A DNA stretch of 64,000 nt from NCBI GenBank assembly GCA_963759125.1, contig CAVWXN010000004.1:124001-188000 (forward strand), written 5' to 3'. Both the position numbers and the translations under genes were made by a program. Positions 18,467-27,164 of the stretch are shown piece after piece. The stretch's first letter is position 1, and each line of letters opens with the position of its first letter. The notes under the pieces are model-generated. The model did no database searches, was not told where the DNA came from, and saw nothing but the letters and a program-made list of their open reading frames with translations. The DNA comes from JABDQA01 sp963759125 (lineage in GTDB: Bacteria > Desulfobacterota > Desulfobulbia > Desulfobulbales > Desulfocapsaceae).

Positions 18467-18553
18467 GCACCAAGCTTCCTTGAAGAAGTTTGATTTTGAA
18501 TTAGATTCCAATGGTTGTTCGGAATTCCAGATACATTTAACAGGAGTTGAGCG

Positions 18554-19610
18554 ATGGCTTATAACATAGCTTTAATCCCCGGAGACGGCATCGGCAGGGA
18601 AGTGATACCCGAAGGAGTAAAGGCGCTTGAAGCCTTGTCAAAGCGCTATGACTTTGATCTTGCCTTTTCCGAATTTCCCTTTTCCTGCACCTACTATCTT
18701 GAGCATGGCGAGATGATGCCCGAGGACGGCATTGAGCAGCTCAGCCCCTTCGACGCCATCCTGCTCGGAGCGGTGGGCGATCCGGGCCGTGGCCGATCAC
18801 GTCTCGCTCTGGGGGCTGCTGCTGCCGATCAGGCGGCGCTTCGATCAATATGTCAATCTCCGGCCGGTACGACTCCTGAAGGGAATTTCCTCGCCGTTGG
18901 CTAATCGTGGTCCTGAAGATATCGATTTCCTCGTGGTCCGTGAAAATACCGAGGGGGAATATTCAAACACCGGCGGGCGATTGTTTGAAAACAGTGAACG
19001 GGAATGCGTCGTGCAGGAATCGATCTTTACCCGTACCGGGGTTGACCGGATCATCAGATACGCCTGTGAGCTGGCCCTGCAGCGACCGGCCAAACATCTG
19101 ACCTCGGCCACCAAGTCCAACGGCATAAGCTATACCATGCCATTCTGGGACGAGCGTTTTGCTGCAGTCGGCGCTGATTATCCTGAGTTGCGGCGCGACC
19201 AGTATCATATCGATATCCTCTGCGCCCATTTCGTGCAGCACCCGGACTGGTTCGACGTGGTGGTCGGCTCCAATCTGTTCGGCGATATCCTCAGCGATCT
19301 GGGGCCGGCTATAGCCGGCGGAATTGGTATTGCGCCATCGGCGAACCTCAACGTCGATCGCAGTTTTCCTTCGATGTTTGAACCGGTGCACGGCTCGGCT
19401 CCCGACATCGCCGGACAGGGCCTGGCCAACCCCATAGCGACCTTGTGGTCGGTACAGATGATGCTCGATTTTCTGGGTGAGAAGGACGCGGGAAGGGCGC
19501 TGCTGGAGGCGGTGGAGCGGGTCACCGAAAAGAAAGTGTTCACCCCGGATCTGGGTGGCAGTGAAACCACCGCTTCGTTCACCGACCGGGTGCTTGAAAA
19601 TCTCGAGTAG
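18554..19610 (+). pseudogene. ttuC: Tartrate/D-malate-type dehydrogenase, split by one extra G
   Basis: Member of the isocitrate/isopropylmalate dehydrogenase family, about 350 residues once repaired. MAYNIALIPGDGIGREVIPE opens the first frame; after LLGAVGDP the frame shifts and continues as AVADHVSLWGLLLPIRRRFD. Removing one G of the GGG at 18784-18786 restores it. The DHVSLWGLLLPIRR segment is typical of tartrate dehydrogenase and D-malate dehydrogenase, which oxidatively decarboxylate with NAD+ and Mn2+. The C-terminal part keeps VGSNLFGDILSDLGPAIAGG. The neighbourhood (LarA-like, Hyi, GlxR) also concerns small hydroxyacids. Confidence 0.82.
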
Positions 19611-19617
19611 GGATTCA

Positions 19618-19647
19618 GACGGCTCAGCCCCTGAGGTCTGAGCCGTC
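19618..19647. terminator. Hairpin between convergent genes
   Basis: GACGGCTCAG (19618-19627) pairs with CTGAGCCGTC (19638-19647). It lies between the stops of the dehydrogenase and the DUF1269 gene, so it probably terminates both, although it lacks a clear T run. Confidence 0.55.
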
Positions 19648-19664
19648 AATGACAAGTCGCTTTG

Positions 19665-20147
19665 TTATGCTTCCAGTACCTTGCGGAGTTCTTCTTCCTT
19701 GTCTTTGGTCAGAGACGTCTGGATCACCGTCCCCTTGAATTGTTTCAACCCCTCGAGCACTTTGTCCGGAGTGGCTTTGCGCACCAGTACGCAGAGGGCA
19801 GAGGTGCCGGGTTTAAAGGACTCACCCAGGTCTTTCATGAATTTATCATTGATACCGATGTCGGCCAACTTGCCGCTCAAGGCCCCGGCACCGGCGCCGA
19901 CCGCAGCCCCGGCCAGCGGGTTGAGAAACAGAAAACCGATGAGCATACCCCAAAAGCTGCCGCCAACAGCACCGCTGGCGGTCAGGTTGACGGCCTGATG
20001 CAGTTTGACCTTGTCATTTTCATCCTTGGTTACCACAACCACATCTTCCATCTCGATCAGGTACTCTTTCTGCATTTTGGCAAGTTCTGCCCGCATTTCG
20101 AATGCACTTGTATCATCATCAAAACCGATAACAACTAAATTACTCAT
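19665..20147 (-). CDS. DUF1269 family membrane-associated protein
   Basis: 160 residues. It begins MSNLVVIGFDDDTSAFEMRAEL and has a central glycine-rich hydrophobic hairpin (GGSFWGMLIGFLFLNPLAGA then AVGAGAGALSG) and the C-terminal GTSALCVLVRKATPDKVLEGL. This is the standard DUF1269 pattern; the function is unknown and members are often stress-associated. Good GGAGCC-like ribosome-binding site. Confidence 0.85.
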   Translation of the reverse strand: MSNLVVIGFDDDTSAFEMRAELAKMQKEYLIEMEDVVVVTKDENDKVKLHQAVNLTASGAVGGSFWGMLIGFLFLNPLAGAAVGAGAGALSGKLADIGINDKFMKDLGESFKPGTSALCVLVRKATPDKVLEGLKQFKGTVIQTSLTKDKEEELRKVLEA

Positions 20148-20314
20148 AACTGGCTCCTCTCTTTTGAAATGTTTATTTATTCCGGGTGGAAAACTTTATG
20201 ATAGATACGATTTCAAATAAGTACAGAACCATGAGTCCACTTTTCACGTACCTGACCACAACAGAGGAAGTATAACCATAACCGCAGCTCTGGGTCAGGC
20301 CTGTGCCAAATTGC

Positions 20315-21600
20315 TCAACAGCCGGTATAGCGTGGGACCACGTAAGGGCCCTCGGGAATAACGGCTATCTCGGGATCGTCATGTTTCGCCACACTGTCCA
20401 GTATGGCCTGCTGGAGGTCGGTGACGTGATCGACAAAGATTTGAGCCAGATCGGCTTTGCCGAGCTCTTCGGTGAAAAGCTTGATACTGCCATGGCGCAG
20501 CGGTTTGAGCAGCATTTCCGTCTGCCACTCATCGATCAGTGCTTCGCTGCGGCCATCCAGGATATTCATAAACTCTTTTTCACCGTGTTTGCAGAGCATC
20601 TGCTGGGCGGCGGCAAATTCGGGACTGCCCATACCCTCGGAGCACTCGCTGGCAATGATGATGGTGCCGCCCGGTTCGAGAATGTCCATCGGCCCGACCA
20701 TGCCCTTGACCGTCTGATAGTAGGTTTTGTCCAGCGGGTAGCCGCCCGCCGAGGTGACGATGGTTTTGAATTTGCGGTCTATATCGACCTCGGCATATTT
20801 TTTCATGAATGCGACCGCCGCCAGATGACTCTCTTCAATGGCGCCAAAGGTCACCTTGCCCAGCCGACGTTTGTCGTCGATGGCCACATTCAGAGCAAAA
20901 ATATCGCCGATCTTTCTGATGATCTCGATCTGGGCCTCATGCAGGGGGTTGCCGTCCATCACACAACTTACGGCCCTGGGATGCTCGAGAATATGGGAGG
21001 TGTGAAATTTCAGGATGGTGTCCTGGTAGGCCACTCCCGGCGCCACCACCTTGCGGCCGCCCGAGTAGCCGGCCATGAAGTGGGGTTCCACCAGGCCGGT
21101 GACGATTCTCAAGTCGGCGTCGTAGAAACGGCGGTCGATGCCGATGGGTATACCCTGGGAGGTCATACCCAGATCGATATGGGCCTTCACGATCCCTGGC
21201 AAAATGATTCTCGATCCTGAACGAGCGGTAGACCTCGTCATTGCCGATCAGCTCTCTGAGTTCTTCACCCTCGTTGGGTCGGTGCAGGCCGGTGGCCACC
21301 AGGATGAGGATATTCTCTTTGTCGATCCCCTGGTCCAGCAGCGTGTCGAGCAGGGGCGGCAGCAGCAGACCGTTGGGAACCGGTCGGGTAATGTCACAGA
21401 TCAGGATGCAGGCCGATTTTTTGCCTTTGGCCAGTTGGGGCAGGGGGGAGCTGCCGATCGGTTCGAGCAGGGCCCGCCTGATCGAGCCGTCGACGTCTTC
21501 CAGTAAAGGCATCGGGTACTTGTTTATTTCGTGGATCTGCAGGTTTTCAGGCAGATCGAGAGCGCAGTTCCTGTCTGCCGAATAATAACGATGTTTTCAT
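20315..21600 (-). pseudogene. larA: LarA-like lactate racemase domain protein, two extra bases
   Basis: About 425 residues if repaired. The start is the ATG at 21600, overlapping the regulator stop codon (ATGA). One extra base lies near 21558-21565, after KTSLLFGRQELR and before LDLPENLQIHEIN, and one in GGGCC at 21181-21185, between ENHFARDRE and AHIDLGMTSQG. The nickel-pincer residues can be placed: the His in IENHFA, and His and Lys in PHFMAGYSGGRKVVAPG with the 10-residue spacing of LarA His174/Lys184. LarA homologues racemise or epimerise 2-hydroxyacids. No larBCE maturation genes are in the window. Cotranscribed with the FadR-type regulator. Confidence 0.8.
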
Positions 21601-22313
21601 GATTCTTCCTTTTCCTCCATTAGTGCAGCAACCAGCCGTTCCCCGGTTGAACGGAGGTGGGAGATGAGGGCCGCTTCCGCCTCGGAACCGTTACCGGATT
21701 CGATGGCCCGCAAAATCAGGTCATGCTGCTCGTAGACCTTTTCGTATCCCCAGTCAAACCGGGCCTTCTGCTCCATCCAGAGTCTGATGGGCTGGCGCAT
21801 CTCGGTGAGGAACCTGACCAGCACGCTGTTGCGGCAGGCACGGGCCACGGCCATATGAAAGGCCAGGTCGAGTTTGATCAGTTTTTCCTCGCTGTTGCGG
21901 GCTTCTTTCATGCGCTGGTGAACTTTTCTGATTTCTTCAAGATCTTCAGAGGTTGCCCGCTCGGCGGCAAAGCGGACGATAACGCATTCGAGCTCGACCC
22001 GGGCCTCGACGAGTTCGTCGATCCTTTCCCTGCCGATACCCAGAAGTCCGATCGGTTTGGACTGATTTTCGGACGAAAAGCCGGCAACGTGGGTTCCCTG
22101 TCCGGGTTTTACCGTTACCAGTCCCACCAGTGAAAGGGCACCGATGGCCTCTCTGATCGAACTCCTTCCAACCTGGAACTGTTTCATCAGTTCCGGCTCC
22201 GACGGAAGTTTGTCACCCGGTTTCAATCGGCCGGTCCCTATCAGCGCCATAAGGTGGTCGGCAACCTGATCGGCCAAGCGCTTTCTCTCTGGTACGAAAC
22301 TATGTTCGGACAT
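21597..22313 (-). CDS. FadR/GntR family regulator (FCD domain)
   Basis: 238 residues: N-terminal GntR winged helix (RLADQVADHLMALIGTGRLK, SIREAIGALSLVGLV) and C-terminal FCD domain (about 85-230) with metal-ligand-like residues in LDLAFHMAVARACRNSVL and YEQHDLILRAIESGN. FCD regulators bind small carboxylates. It overlaps LarA by 4 bases and is divergent from hyi-glxR, so it probably controls both hydroxyacid units. Confidence 0.88.
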   Translation of the reverse strand: MSEHSFVPERKRLADQVADHLMALIGTGRLKPGDKLPSEPELMKQFQVGRSSIREAIGALSLVGLVTVKPGQGTHVAGFSSENQSKPIGLLGIGRERIDELVEARVELECVIVRFAAERATSEDLEEIRKVHQRMKEARNSEEKLIKLDLAFHMAVARACRNSVLVRFLTEMRQPIRLWMEQKARFDWGYEKVYEQHDLILRAIESGNGSEAEAALISHLRSTGERLVAALMEEKEES

Positions 22314-22459
22314 GGATAATTGATTGGTTGTTAGTGATATGTTTTTGAAATTAATTGATTGTCTAAATAATTTCAGATTTTATGGTTGCCCGCGCTCGCT
22401 AGAATCGAGCAACCTTCTCCATCTTTTTTATTGACTAATGGGAAGAAGCGCAATAAAAA

Positions 22460-22484
22460 AATCAGAACATCAGATGTTCTGATT
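22460..22484. promoter_or_regulatory. Palindrome between FadR-type regulator and hyi
   Basis: AATCAGAACATC and GATGTTCTGATT are perfect 12-base arms around a single A. It is 93 bases upstream of the hyi start and 146 bases from the regulator start. A candidate operator for the FCD regulator; a hairpin attenuator or terminator is the alternative because TTTT follows. Confidence 0.5.
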
Positions 22485-22576
22485 TTCTCTGGCATCATCG
22501 TTCGTGTTCATTTTAATAACAAGGCAACCAATTTAGCTGTTTAAGAGTGGTTGCAGCAACCAAGAAGGATGTCACC

Positions 22577-23353
22577 ATGCCAAAATTCAGTGCAAATCTT
22601 TCCATGCTCTTTACCGAGGTCGACTTTCTCGACCGCTTCGCCAAAGCGGCCGGCAATGATTTTACGGCTGTCGAGTATATGTTCCCTTACGACTGGCCGG
22701 CCGAGCAGCTGCAGGAGTTACTGCAGCAGAACAACCAGCAGCAGGTATTGTTCAATCTGCCCGTGGACGAATGGGCCGAGGGGGTCCGGGGCATTGCCTG
22801 CATTCCCGGAAGAGGGCAGGAATTCCAGGAAAATGTCGGCCGGGCACTTGCCTATGCCGGCGCGCTCCAGTGTCCGAAGGTCAATTGTCTGGTGGGACTG
22901 ACTCCGCAAGATGCCGACCCGGATAAGGTCCGCATGACCCTGGTGGAAAATCTGCGCTTTGCCGCCGATGAATTCGCTAAAAAAGGCCTTACCCTGCTGG
23001 TGGAGGCGCTGAACAGTCGGGATGTTCCCGGATTTCATCTGGTCGGCTCGAAAGAATCGGTCGATCTCATCACCGAAGTGGATCGACCCAATATCAAGTT
23101 TCAATATGATATCTATCACATGCAGCGCATGGAAGGTGAGCTGATTGGTACGATCAACGGGCTAAAGGAGACCATAGGTCATATTCAACTGGCCGACAAC
23201 CCGGGGCGGCACGAACCCGGCAGCGGCGAAATCAATTTCGCCAACCTGTTCAAGGCTATCGACGCCTCGGGCTATGACGGCTGGATCGGCTGTGAGTATA
23301 TTCCTGCAGCCGGCACCGAGGCCGGTCTTGGCTGGCTTGCAGACTATCGTTAA
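22577..23353 (+). CDS. hyi: Hydroxypyruvate isomerase
   Basis: 258 residues of the xylose-isomerase-like TIM barrel: MPKFSANLSMLFTEVDFLDR start, VEALNSRDVPGFHL, IKFQYDIYHMQRMEG, IGHIQLADNPGRHEPGSGEI and GWIGCEYIPAAGTEAGL, all Hyi signatures. It interconverts hydroxypyruvate and tartronate semialdehyde. The ATG at 22577 is preferred because AAGAAGGATG precedes it; the longer frame to 22547 adds nothing conserved. The following gene reduces tartronate semialdehyde, so the pair makes D-glycerate. Confidence 0.92.
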   Translation: MPKFSANLSMLFTEVDFLDRFAKAAGNDFTAVEYMFPYDWPAEQLQELLQQNNQQQVLFNLPVDEWAEGVRGIACIPGRGQEFQENVGRALAYAGALQCPKVNCLVGLTPQDADPDKVRMTLVENLRFAADEFAKKGLTLLVEALNSRDVPGFHLVGSKESVDLITEVDRPNIKFQYDIYHMQRMEGELIGTINGLKETIGHIQLADNPGRHEPGSGEINFANLFKAIDASGYDGWIGCEYIPAAGTEAGLGWLADYR

Positions 23354-23395
23354 CAGTACAAACAGAATAATTCAGACCAGACAAAGGAGATGGAA

Positions 23396-24280
23396 ATGAA
23401 AATAGGATTTATCGGAGTTGGAATTATGGGGAAGCCGATGAGCAGGAATTTGCTCAAGGCCGGCTATGATCTGGTGGTAATGGACCATCAACAGGCACCA
23501 GTTGAAGAACTTGTAGCCGCCGGAGCCGCCTCTGCTGAGAGCCCCAAGGCGGTGGCTGAACAGACGGAAATTATCATTACCATGCTGCCCAATTCACCTC
23601 ACGTAAAACAAGTGGTCCTGGGGAAAAACGGCATCATCGAGGGCGCCAAGCCGGGGACGGTCGTGATAGACATGAGTTCGATTGCCCCGCTGGCCAGCAA
23701 GGAAGTATACGCCGAGCTCGAAAAAATCGGGGTTGATCTGCTTGACGCTCCGGTCAGTGGCGGCGAGCCCAAGGCCATCGACGGCACCTTGTCGGTGATG
23801 GTCGGCGGGAAGAAGGAAGTATTCGACAAGTACTACGATCTGATGATGACCATGGCCGGATCGGTGGTCTATACCGGCAGTATCGGAGCCGGCAATACCA
23901 CCAAGCTGGCCAATCAGATCATCGTGGCGCTCAATATTGCCGCCATGTCCGAGGCCCTGGTCCTGGCCTCCAAGGCCGGTGTTGAGCCCGAGCTGGTCTA
24001 TGAGGCAATCAGGGGCGGACTGGCCGGCAGTACGGTGCTTGAGGCAAAGGCGCCGCTGGTGATGGATCGCAAGTTCGATCCGGGATTCCGCATCGAACTC
24101 CACATCAAGGACCTGGCCAACGTTCTGGAAACCGCTCACGAGATCGGCGTCCCCTTGCCGCTCACCGCCGGCGTCATGGAAATCATGCAGGCCCTGAAAG
24201 TCGATGGTAAGCAGGGAGACGATCACGGTGGGCTTATCCAGTATTACGAAAAAGCAGCCCAGGTGGAAGTAAAGAGATAA
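23396..24280 (+). CDS. glxR: 2-hydroxy-3-oxopropionate (tartronate semialdehyde) reductase
   Basis: 294 residues of the beta-hydroxyacid dehydrogenase family: dinucleotide site GFIGVGIMGKPMSRNLLKAG, substrate segment DAPVSGGEPKAIDGTLSVM, and catalytic Lys in GNTTKLANQI. It reduces tartronate semialdehyde to D-glycerate. I start at the ATG at 23396 because AAGGAG ends seven bases before it; the ATG at 23390 is too close. It lies 42 bases after hyi in one operon and is followed by a terminator. Confidence 0.92.
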   Translation: MKIGFIGVGIMGKPMSRNLLKAGYDLVVMDHQQAPVEELVAAGAASAESPKAVAEQTEIIITMLPNSPHVKQVVLGKNGIIEGAKPGTVVIDMSSIAPLASKEVYAELEKIGVDLLDAPVSGGEPKAIDGTLSVMVGGKKEVFDKYYDLMMTMAGSVVYTGSIGAGNTTKLANQIIVALNIAAMSEALVLASKAGVEPELVYEAIRGGLAGSTVLEAKAPLVMDRKFDPGFRIELHIKDLANVLETAHEIGVPLPLTAGVMEIMQALKVDGKQGDDHGGLIQYYEKAAQVEVKR

Positions 24281-24303
24281 TCGATTACTCTTCAAGCTGT
24301 TCT

Positions 24304-24342
24304 AAAACCCCTGTGGAATTAGGTTCCGACAGGGGTTTTTTT
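24304..24342 (+). terminator. Rho-independent terminator after glxR
   Basis: AAAACCCCTGT pairs with ACAGGGGTTTT and the helix runs into seven T residues, 24 bases after the glxR stop. Confidence 0.85.
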
Positions 24343-24375
24343 CTGTGAGAAGAATGTGTTATTTTACCAGAGTGC

Positions 24376-24471
24376 AAGGGGACACACTACCTATTGTGTC
24401 CCCGCCCACATTTGCCCATGTAGAATCAATGGATTAGGGAAAGGGGGACATAATAGGTAGTGTGTCCCCTT
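24376..24471. repeat. Paired REP-like palindromes (REP doublet)
   Basis: Left arm 24376-24403 and right arm 24443-24471 are inverted copies of each other (nearly all positions match), separated by about 40 bases; each arm is itself a partial palindrome with GGGGACA at one end and TGTCCCC at the other. The right arm ends 18 bases before the mltB start. Same family as 225-250. The head-to-head doublet is typical of RAYT-mobilised BIME-like units. Confidence 0.75.
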
Positions 24472-24488
24472 ATCTACCAGGAGGACGT

Positions 24489-25694
24489 GTGAAAAAAATA
24501 TGCAGGGGTGCCTGGCAGCTGAGCCTATTGCTGACCCTTTTTCTAACGACGCCCGTTTCGGCCCAGAACGGCTTCAAGCAATGGCTCGATGAGTTCAAGC
24601 CAATTGCCGGCCAGCAGGGAGTTAGCCAGGCTACCTGGGATAAGGCTTTTGCCGGGATATCTGAGTTTGACGCCAAGGTACTCGAAAAAGCCAGCTACCA
24701 GCCGGAATTCACCACCGAGATCTGGGACTATCTCGACGGTCGGGTCAACCTTATTTCCATCTCCAGGGGCCTGCAGATGGGTCGTCTTCATGATGAAACC
24801 CTGACCGCCGTGGCCGATAAATTCGGGGTCAGGCGCAGCGTTCTGCTGGCAATCTGGTCCATGGAATCGAACTACGGTGAGGTGTTGAAATGGCCGGAGC
24901 GCTTGCACTATGTCCCCCAGGCTCTGGCAACCCTGGCCTACGCAGACCCTAAAAGAAGAAAGTTTGGCCGCAGCCAGCTGGTAGCAGCCCTCAAGATCCT
25001 TCAAGCAGGCGATGTCGGCGTGGATCAGTTCAGCGGGTCCTGGGCCGGCGCCATGGGCCACACCCAGTTTATTCCCACCAGCTACCTGGCCTATGGGGTT
25101 GATATGGACGGCAATGGCAAACGTGATATCTGGAATTCAATTCCCGATGCCCTGGCAACCGCTGCCAATCTGCTCCGCAAGAATGGCTGGCGTACCGGCA
25201 AATCATGGGGGTATGAGGTCATTGTACCCTCGGGCAGCGGCAAGCTGGAAGGACAGACAAAGCTCATTTCCGAGTGGCAGAAACTGGGTTTTCAGCGTCC
25301 TGGAGGTAGAGCCTTTCCGAGACCTGGCGAGAAAGCGGTGCTCAAGCTGTTGGCTGATGATGAGGGGCCGGGCTTTCTGATGATGCGAAACTTCTTTGTC
25401 CTGAAACGCTACAATAACGCCGATGCCTATGCTCTTGGAGTGGGGTTGTTGGCCGACCGGCTGGCCGGTTACCCGGGAATGGTGCAGAGCTGGCCCCGTC
25501 CACCGGAATCTCTGAACGGAGAAGAGAAGATGGAGCTTCAGCAGCTACTGAAGAAACAAGGCTATTACGACGGTGAAATTGACGGCAACCCCGGGAAAGC
25601 CACCCGGGCCGCGATAGCCGAATTTCAGCAACAAATGGAAATGCCGCCTGATGGCAAGCCGACTAAATCTGTCCTGCTTTTGCTTCGCAAATAA
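24489..25694 (+). CDS. mltB: Lytic murein transglycosylase B-like, with peptidoglycan-binding domain
   Basis: 401 residues. It has a signal peptide (VKKICRGAWQLSLLLTLFL, cleavage after VSA), then the MltB-type lysozyme-like domain with catalytic Glu in LLAIWSMESNYGEVLKW and WAGAMGHTQFIPTSYLAYG, then a C-terminal peptidoglycan-binding domain (about 345-400, LKKQGYYDGEIDGNPGKATR). It cuts the glycan strand to 1,6-anhydro ends in the periplasm. The GTG at 24489 is chosen for the AGGAGG just upstream; the longer frame would read into the REP arm. Confidence 0.93.
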   Translation: MKKICRGAWQLSLLLTLFLTTPVSAQNGFKQWLDEFKPIAGQQGVSQATWDKAFAGISEFDAKVLEKASYQPEFTTEIWDYLDGRVNLISISRGLQMGRLHDETLTAVADKFGVRRSVLLAIWSMESNYGEVLKWPERLHYVPQALATLAYADPKRRKFGRSQLVAALKILQAGDVGVDQFSGSWAGAMGHTQFIPTSYLAYGVDMDGNGKRDIWNSIPDALATAANLLRKNGWRTGKSWGYEVIVPSGSGKLEGQTKLISEWQKLGFQRPGGRAFPRPGEKAVLKLLADDEGPGFLMMRNFFVLKRYNNADAYALGVGLLADRLAGYPGMVQSWPRPPESLNGEEKMELQQLLKKQGYYDGEIDGNPGKATRAAIAEFQQQMEMPPDGKPTKSVLLLLRK

Positions 25695-25712
25695 TCTGGC
25701 AGGGGTGGCCGC

Positions 25713-26327
25713 TTAGAGGATGCTCAGCATGGTCAGGAAATGGAAGAAGCTGCCGGCAATGACAAACAGGTGCCAGATACCATGCGAGTGGCGAATTTTG
25801 TCCTTGGAGACGTAAAAATATATACCGACAGTGTAACAGACACCTCCTATCACAAGCGTTACCAGACCTGGTCCAGACAGTGATTTCCACAGGGGCTGGA
25901 TGGCAAATACCACCAGCCAGCCCATGGTGGCATAGATACCCAGGGTTATGGGTTTTTTATGAGTGGTGAGTAGAAACTCAAGAATCAGCCCTAATAGTGC
26001 GAGCCCCCATATCACGCCAAACAGCGACCAGCCCCACCCGCCGCGCAGGGTAATCAGGGTAAGCGGGGTGTAGGTTCCAGCAATTAGAAGATAAATTGAG
26101 AGGTGGTCGAGTTTTTGAAAAACCGTTTTGGTGCGCCCCTGAACTGAGTGATATAAGGCTGAGTTCAGGTAGACCAGCAGCAGGGTGGTCCCATAAATGC
26201 TGAAACTGACTATCTTCCAGGGATCTCCCTGCAGGGACGACATGACAACCAGCAACACCAGTCCCGTCAGGGCAAAGATTGCCCCGATAAGGTGGCTTAT
26301 GCTGTTAAACCTCTCGCCCTCATGCAT
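25713..26327 (-). CDS. Hemolysin III / YqfA (PAQR-like) membrane protein
   Basis: 204 residues with seven membrane segments. The family metal-site pattern is visible: NSISHLIGAIF, LNSALYHSVQGR, KLDHLSIYLLIAGTYTPL and a C-terminal HGIWHLFVIAGSFFHF. Members are integral membrane proteins of the PAQR hydrolase superfamily; the bacterial role is not established. Convergent with mltB, 18 bases apart. Confidence 0.92.
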   Translation of the reverse strand: MHEGERFNSISHLIGAIFALTGLVLLVVMSSLQGDPWKIVSFSIYGTTLLLVYLNSALYHSVQGRTKTVFQKLDHLSIYLLIAGTYTPLTLITLRGGWGWSLFGVIWGLALLGLILEFLLTTHKKPITLGIYATMGWLVVFAIQPLWKSLSGPGLVTLVIGGVCYTVGIYFYVSKDKIRHSHGIWHLFVIAGSFFHFLTMLSIL

Positions 26328-26567
26328 GGTGAACTCGCTCGTAAGGTTTCGTATTCATTCGCTGATTGTGTCCGATTTTCAGTTAAGATCTGGCCTCTTG
26401 AAGGAGACGGGGGAATGGCAGGGTTAAGTTTTCCAGTCGAGGCCACTCTATCACAATGTGGTTGTGCGTCAAGCTGGTGATGTTCATTCTGAATAAACAA
26501 TAGGCACAATCACGAAACAGGGCAATGGCTTCGATCTATAGGGGTAACGGCGGATGTTATTTATTTC

Positions 26568-26596
26568 TTGACAACCACAATGTGGTATAAGATAAT
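26568..26596 (+). promoter_or_regulatory. Sigma-70 promoter with internal palindrome
   Basis: TTGACA (26568-26573), 17-base spacer, GATAAT (26591-26596). The spacer carries the palindrome ACCACA-A-TGTGGT (26574-26586), a likely repressor site. The 11-mer CACAATGTGGT recurs at 26452-26462, 120 bases upstream. Drives the short gene at 26804 after a ~200-base leader. Confidence 0.7.
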
Positions 26597-26803
26597 GGAC
26601 ATTAAGCGGCAGACTAGCCCAACTCCAAATCTCTTACAGACGCCACAGAGGCGAGTACTGTTCCAAAGACCGCAAAGCCAGACAATTCGTCTAGTCCGTA
26701 ACGGTAAGGGTTGAGCTGCTGTCAATAATCCGTAAGTCGTAGCAGCAAAATCTTCAGCCAACTACTCTCAGGTTGACTGACATACCTTTTTCGGAGGTAA
26801 GTC
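26597..26803 (+). promoter_or_regulatory. Long 5' leader, function unknown
   Basis: About 200 bases between the strong promoter and the small membrane gene with no ORF of its own. It contains short hairpins (for example GACGCC...GGCG around 26639-26655). A CGCAAAGCC string resembles a c-di-GMP riboswitch core, but the rest of that motif is not found. The leader length suggests RNA-level control. Confidence 0.35.
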
Positions 26804-27004
26804 ATGGAGTACAGAGCATCTCACGAAGTATTCGATCCCGGCGACTATGATCCTGTTTTCAAATTTGAGCTCGAACTCAGTATTGGTGATTATTTGCTTC
26901 TCTCACTGTACCTGATTTTTATCGCCCCGCTTGAATTGCTGGGCTGGGTGATTAAACGCATCTATCAGGCAGTCACCGGGGCGGTCGATTCAATCCGCAC
27001 CTAG
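26804..27004 (+). CDS. Small membrane protein (66 residues), unknown function
   Basis: Preceded by an excellent ribosome-binding site (CGGAGG, 8 bases before ATG). The N-terminal 28 residues are acidic (FDPGDYDPVFKFELELS), followed by one hydrophobic segment IGDYLLLSLYLIFIAPLELL and an amphipathic basic tail. Own promoter and leader upstream. No family recognised. Confidence 0.65.
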   Translation: MEYRASHEVFDPGDYDPVFKFELELSIGDYLLLSLYLIFIAPLELLGWVIKRIYQAVTGAVDSIRT

Positions 27005-27164
27005 CCGAAGCAAAGCCCCAGGGCGGACTGTTGTCGGTGTTTTCGAAATTATTCTAAAAAACTCAGGATTGAGGCAGGAAGAGCGTTGAGAGGATCTCCT
27101 TGTCGGCAGGGCAGCCGGCAGGGAGGACGTTCTTCGCTACGCTTCCAGAGCACACGAACTCAGC

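Noticed and set aside
26637..26720. c-di-GMP (GEMM) riboswitch in the leader of the small membrane gene
   Set aside because: Only a CGCAAAGCC-like string matches; the second half of the motif and the conserved helices are not found.
26561..26761. 66-residue minus-strand ORF
   Set aside because: Antisense to the promoter and leader of the small membrane gene; no ribosome-binding site or conserved features.
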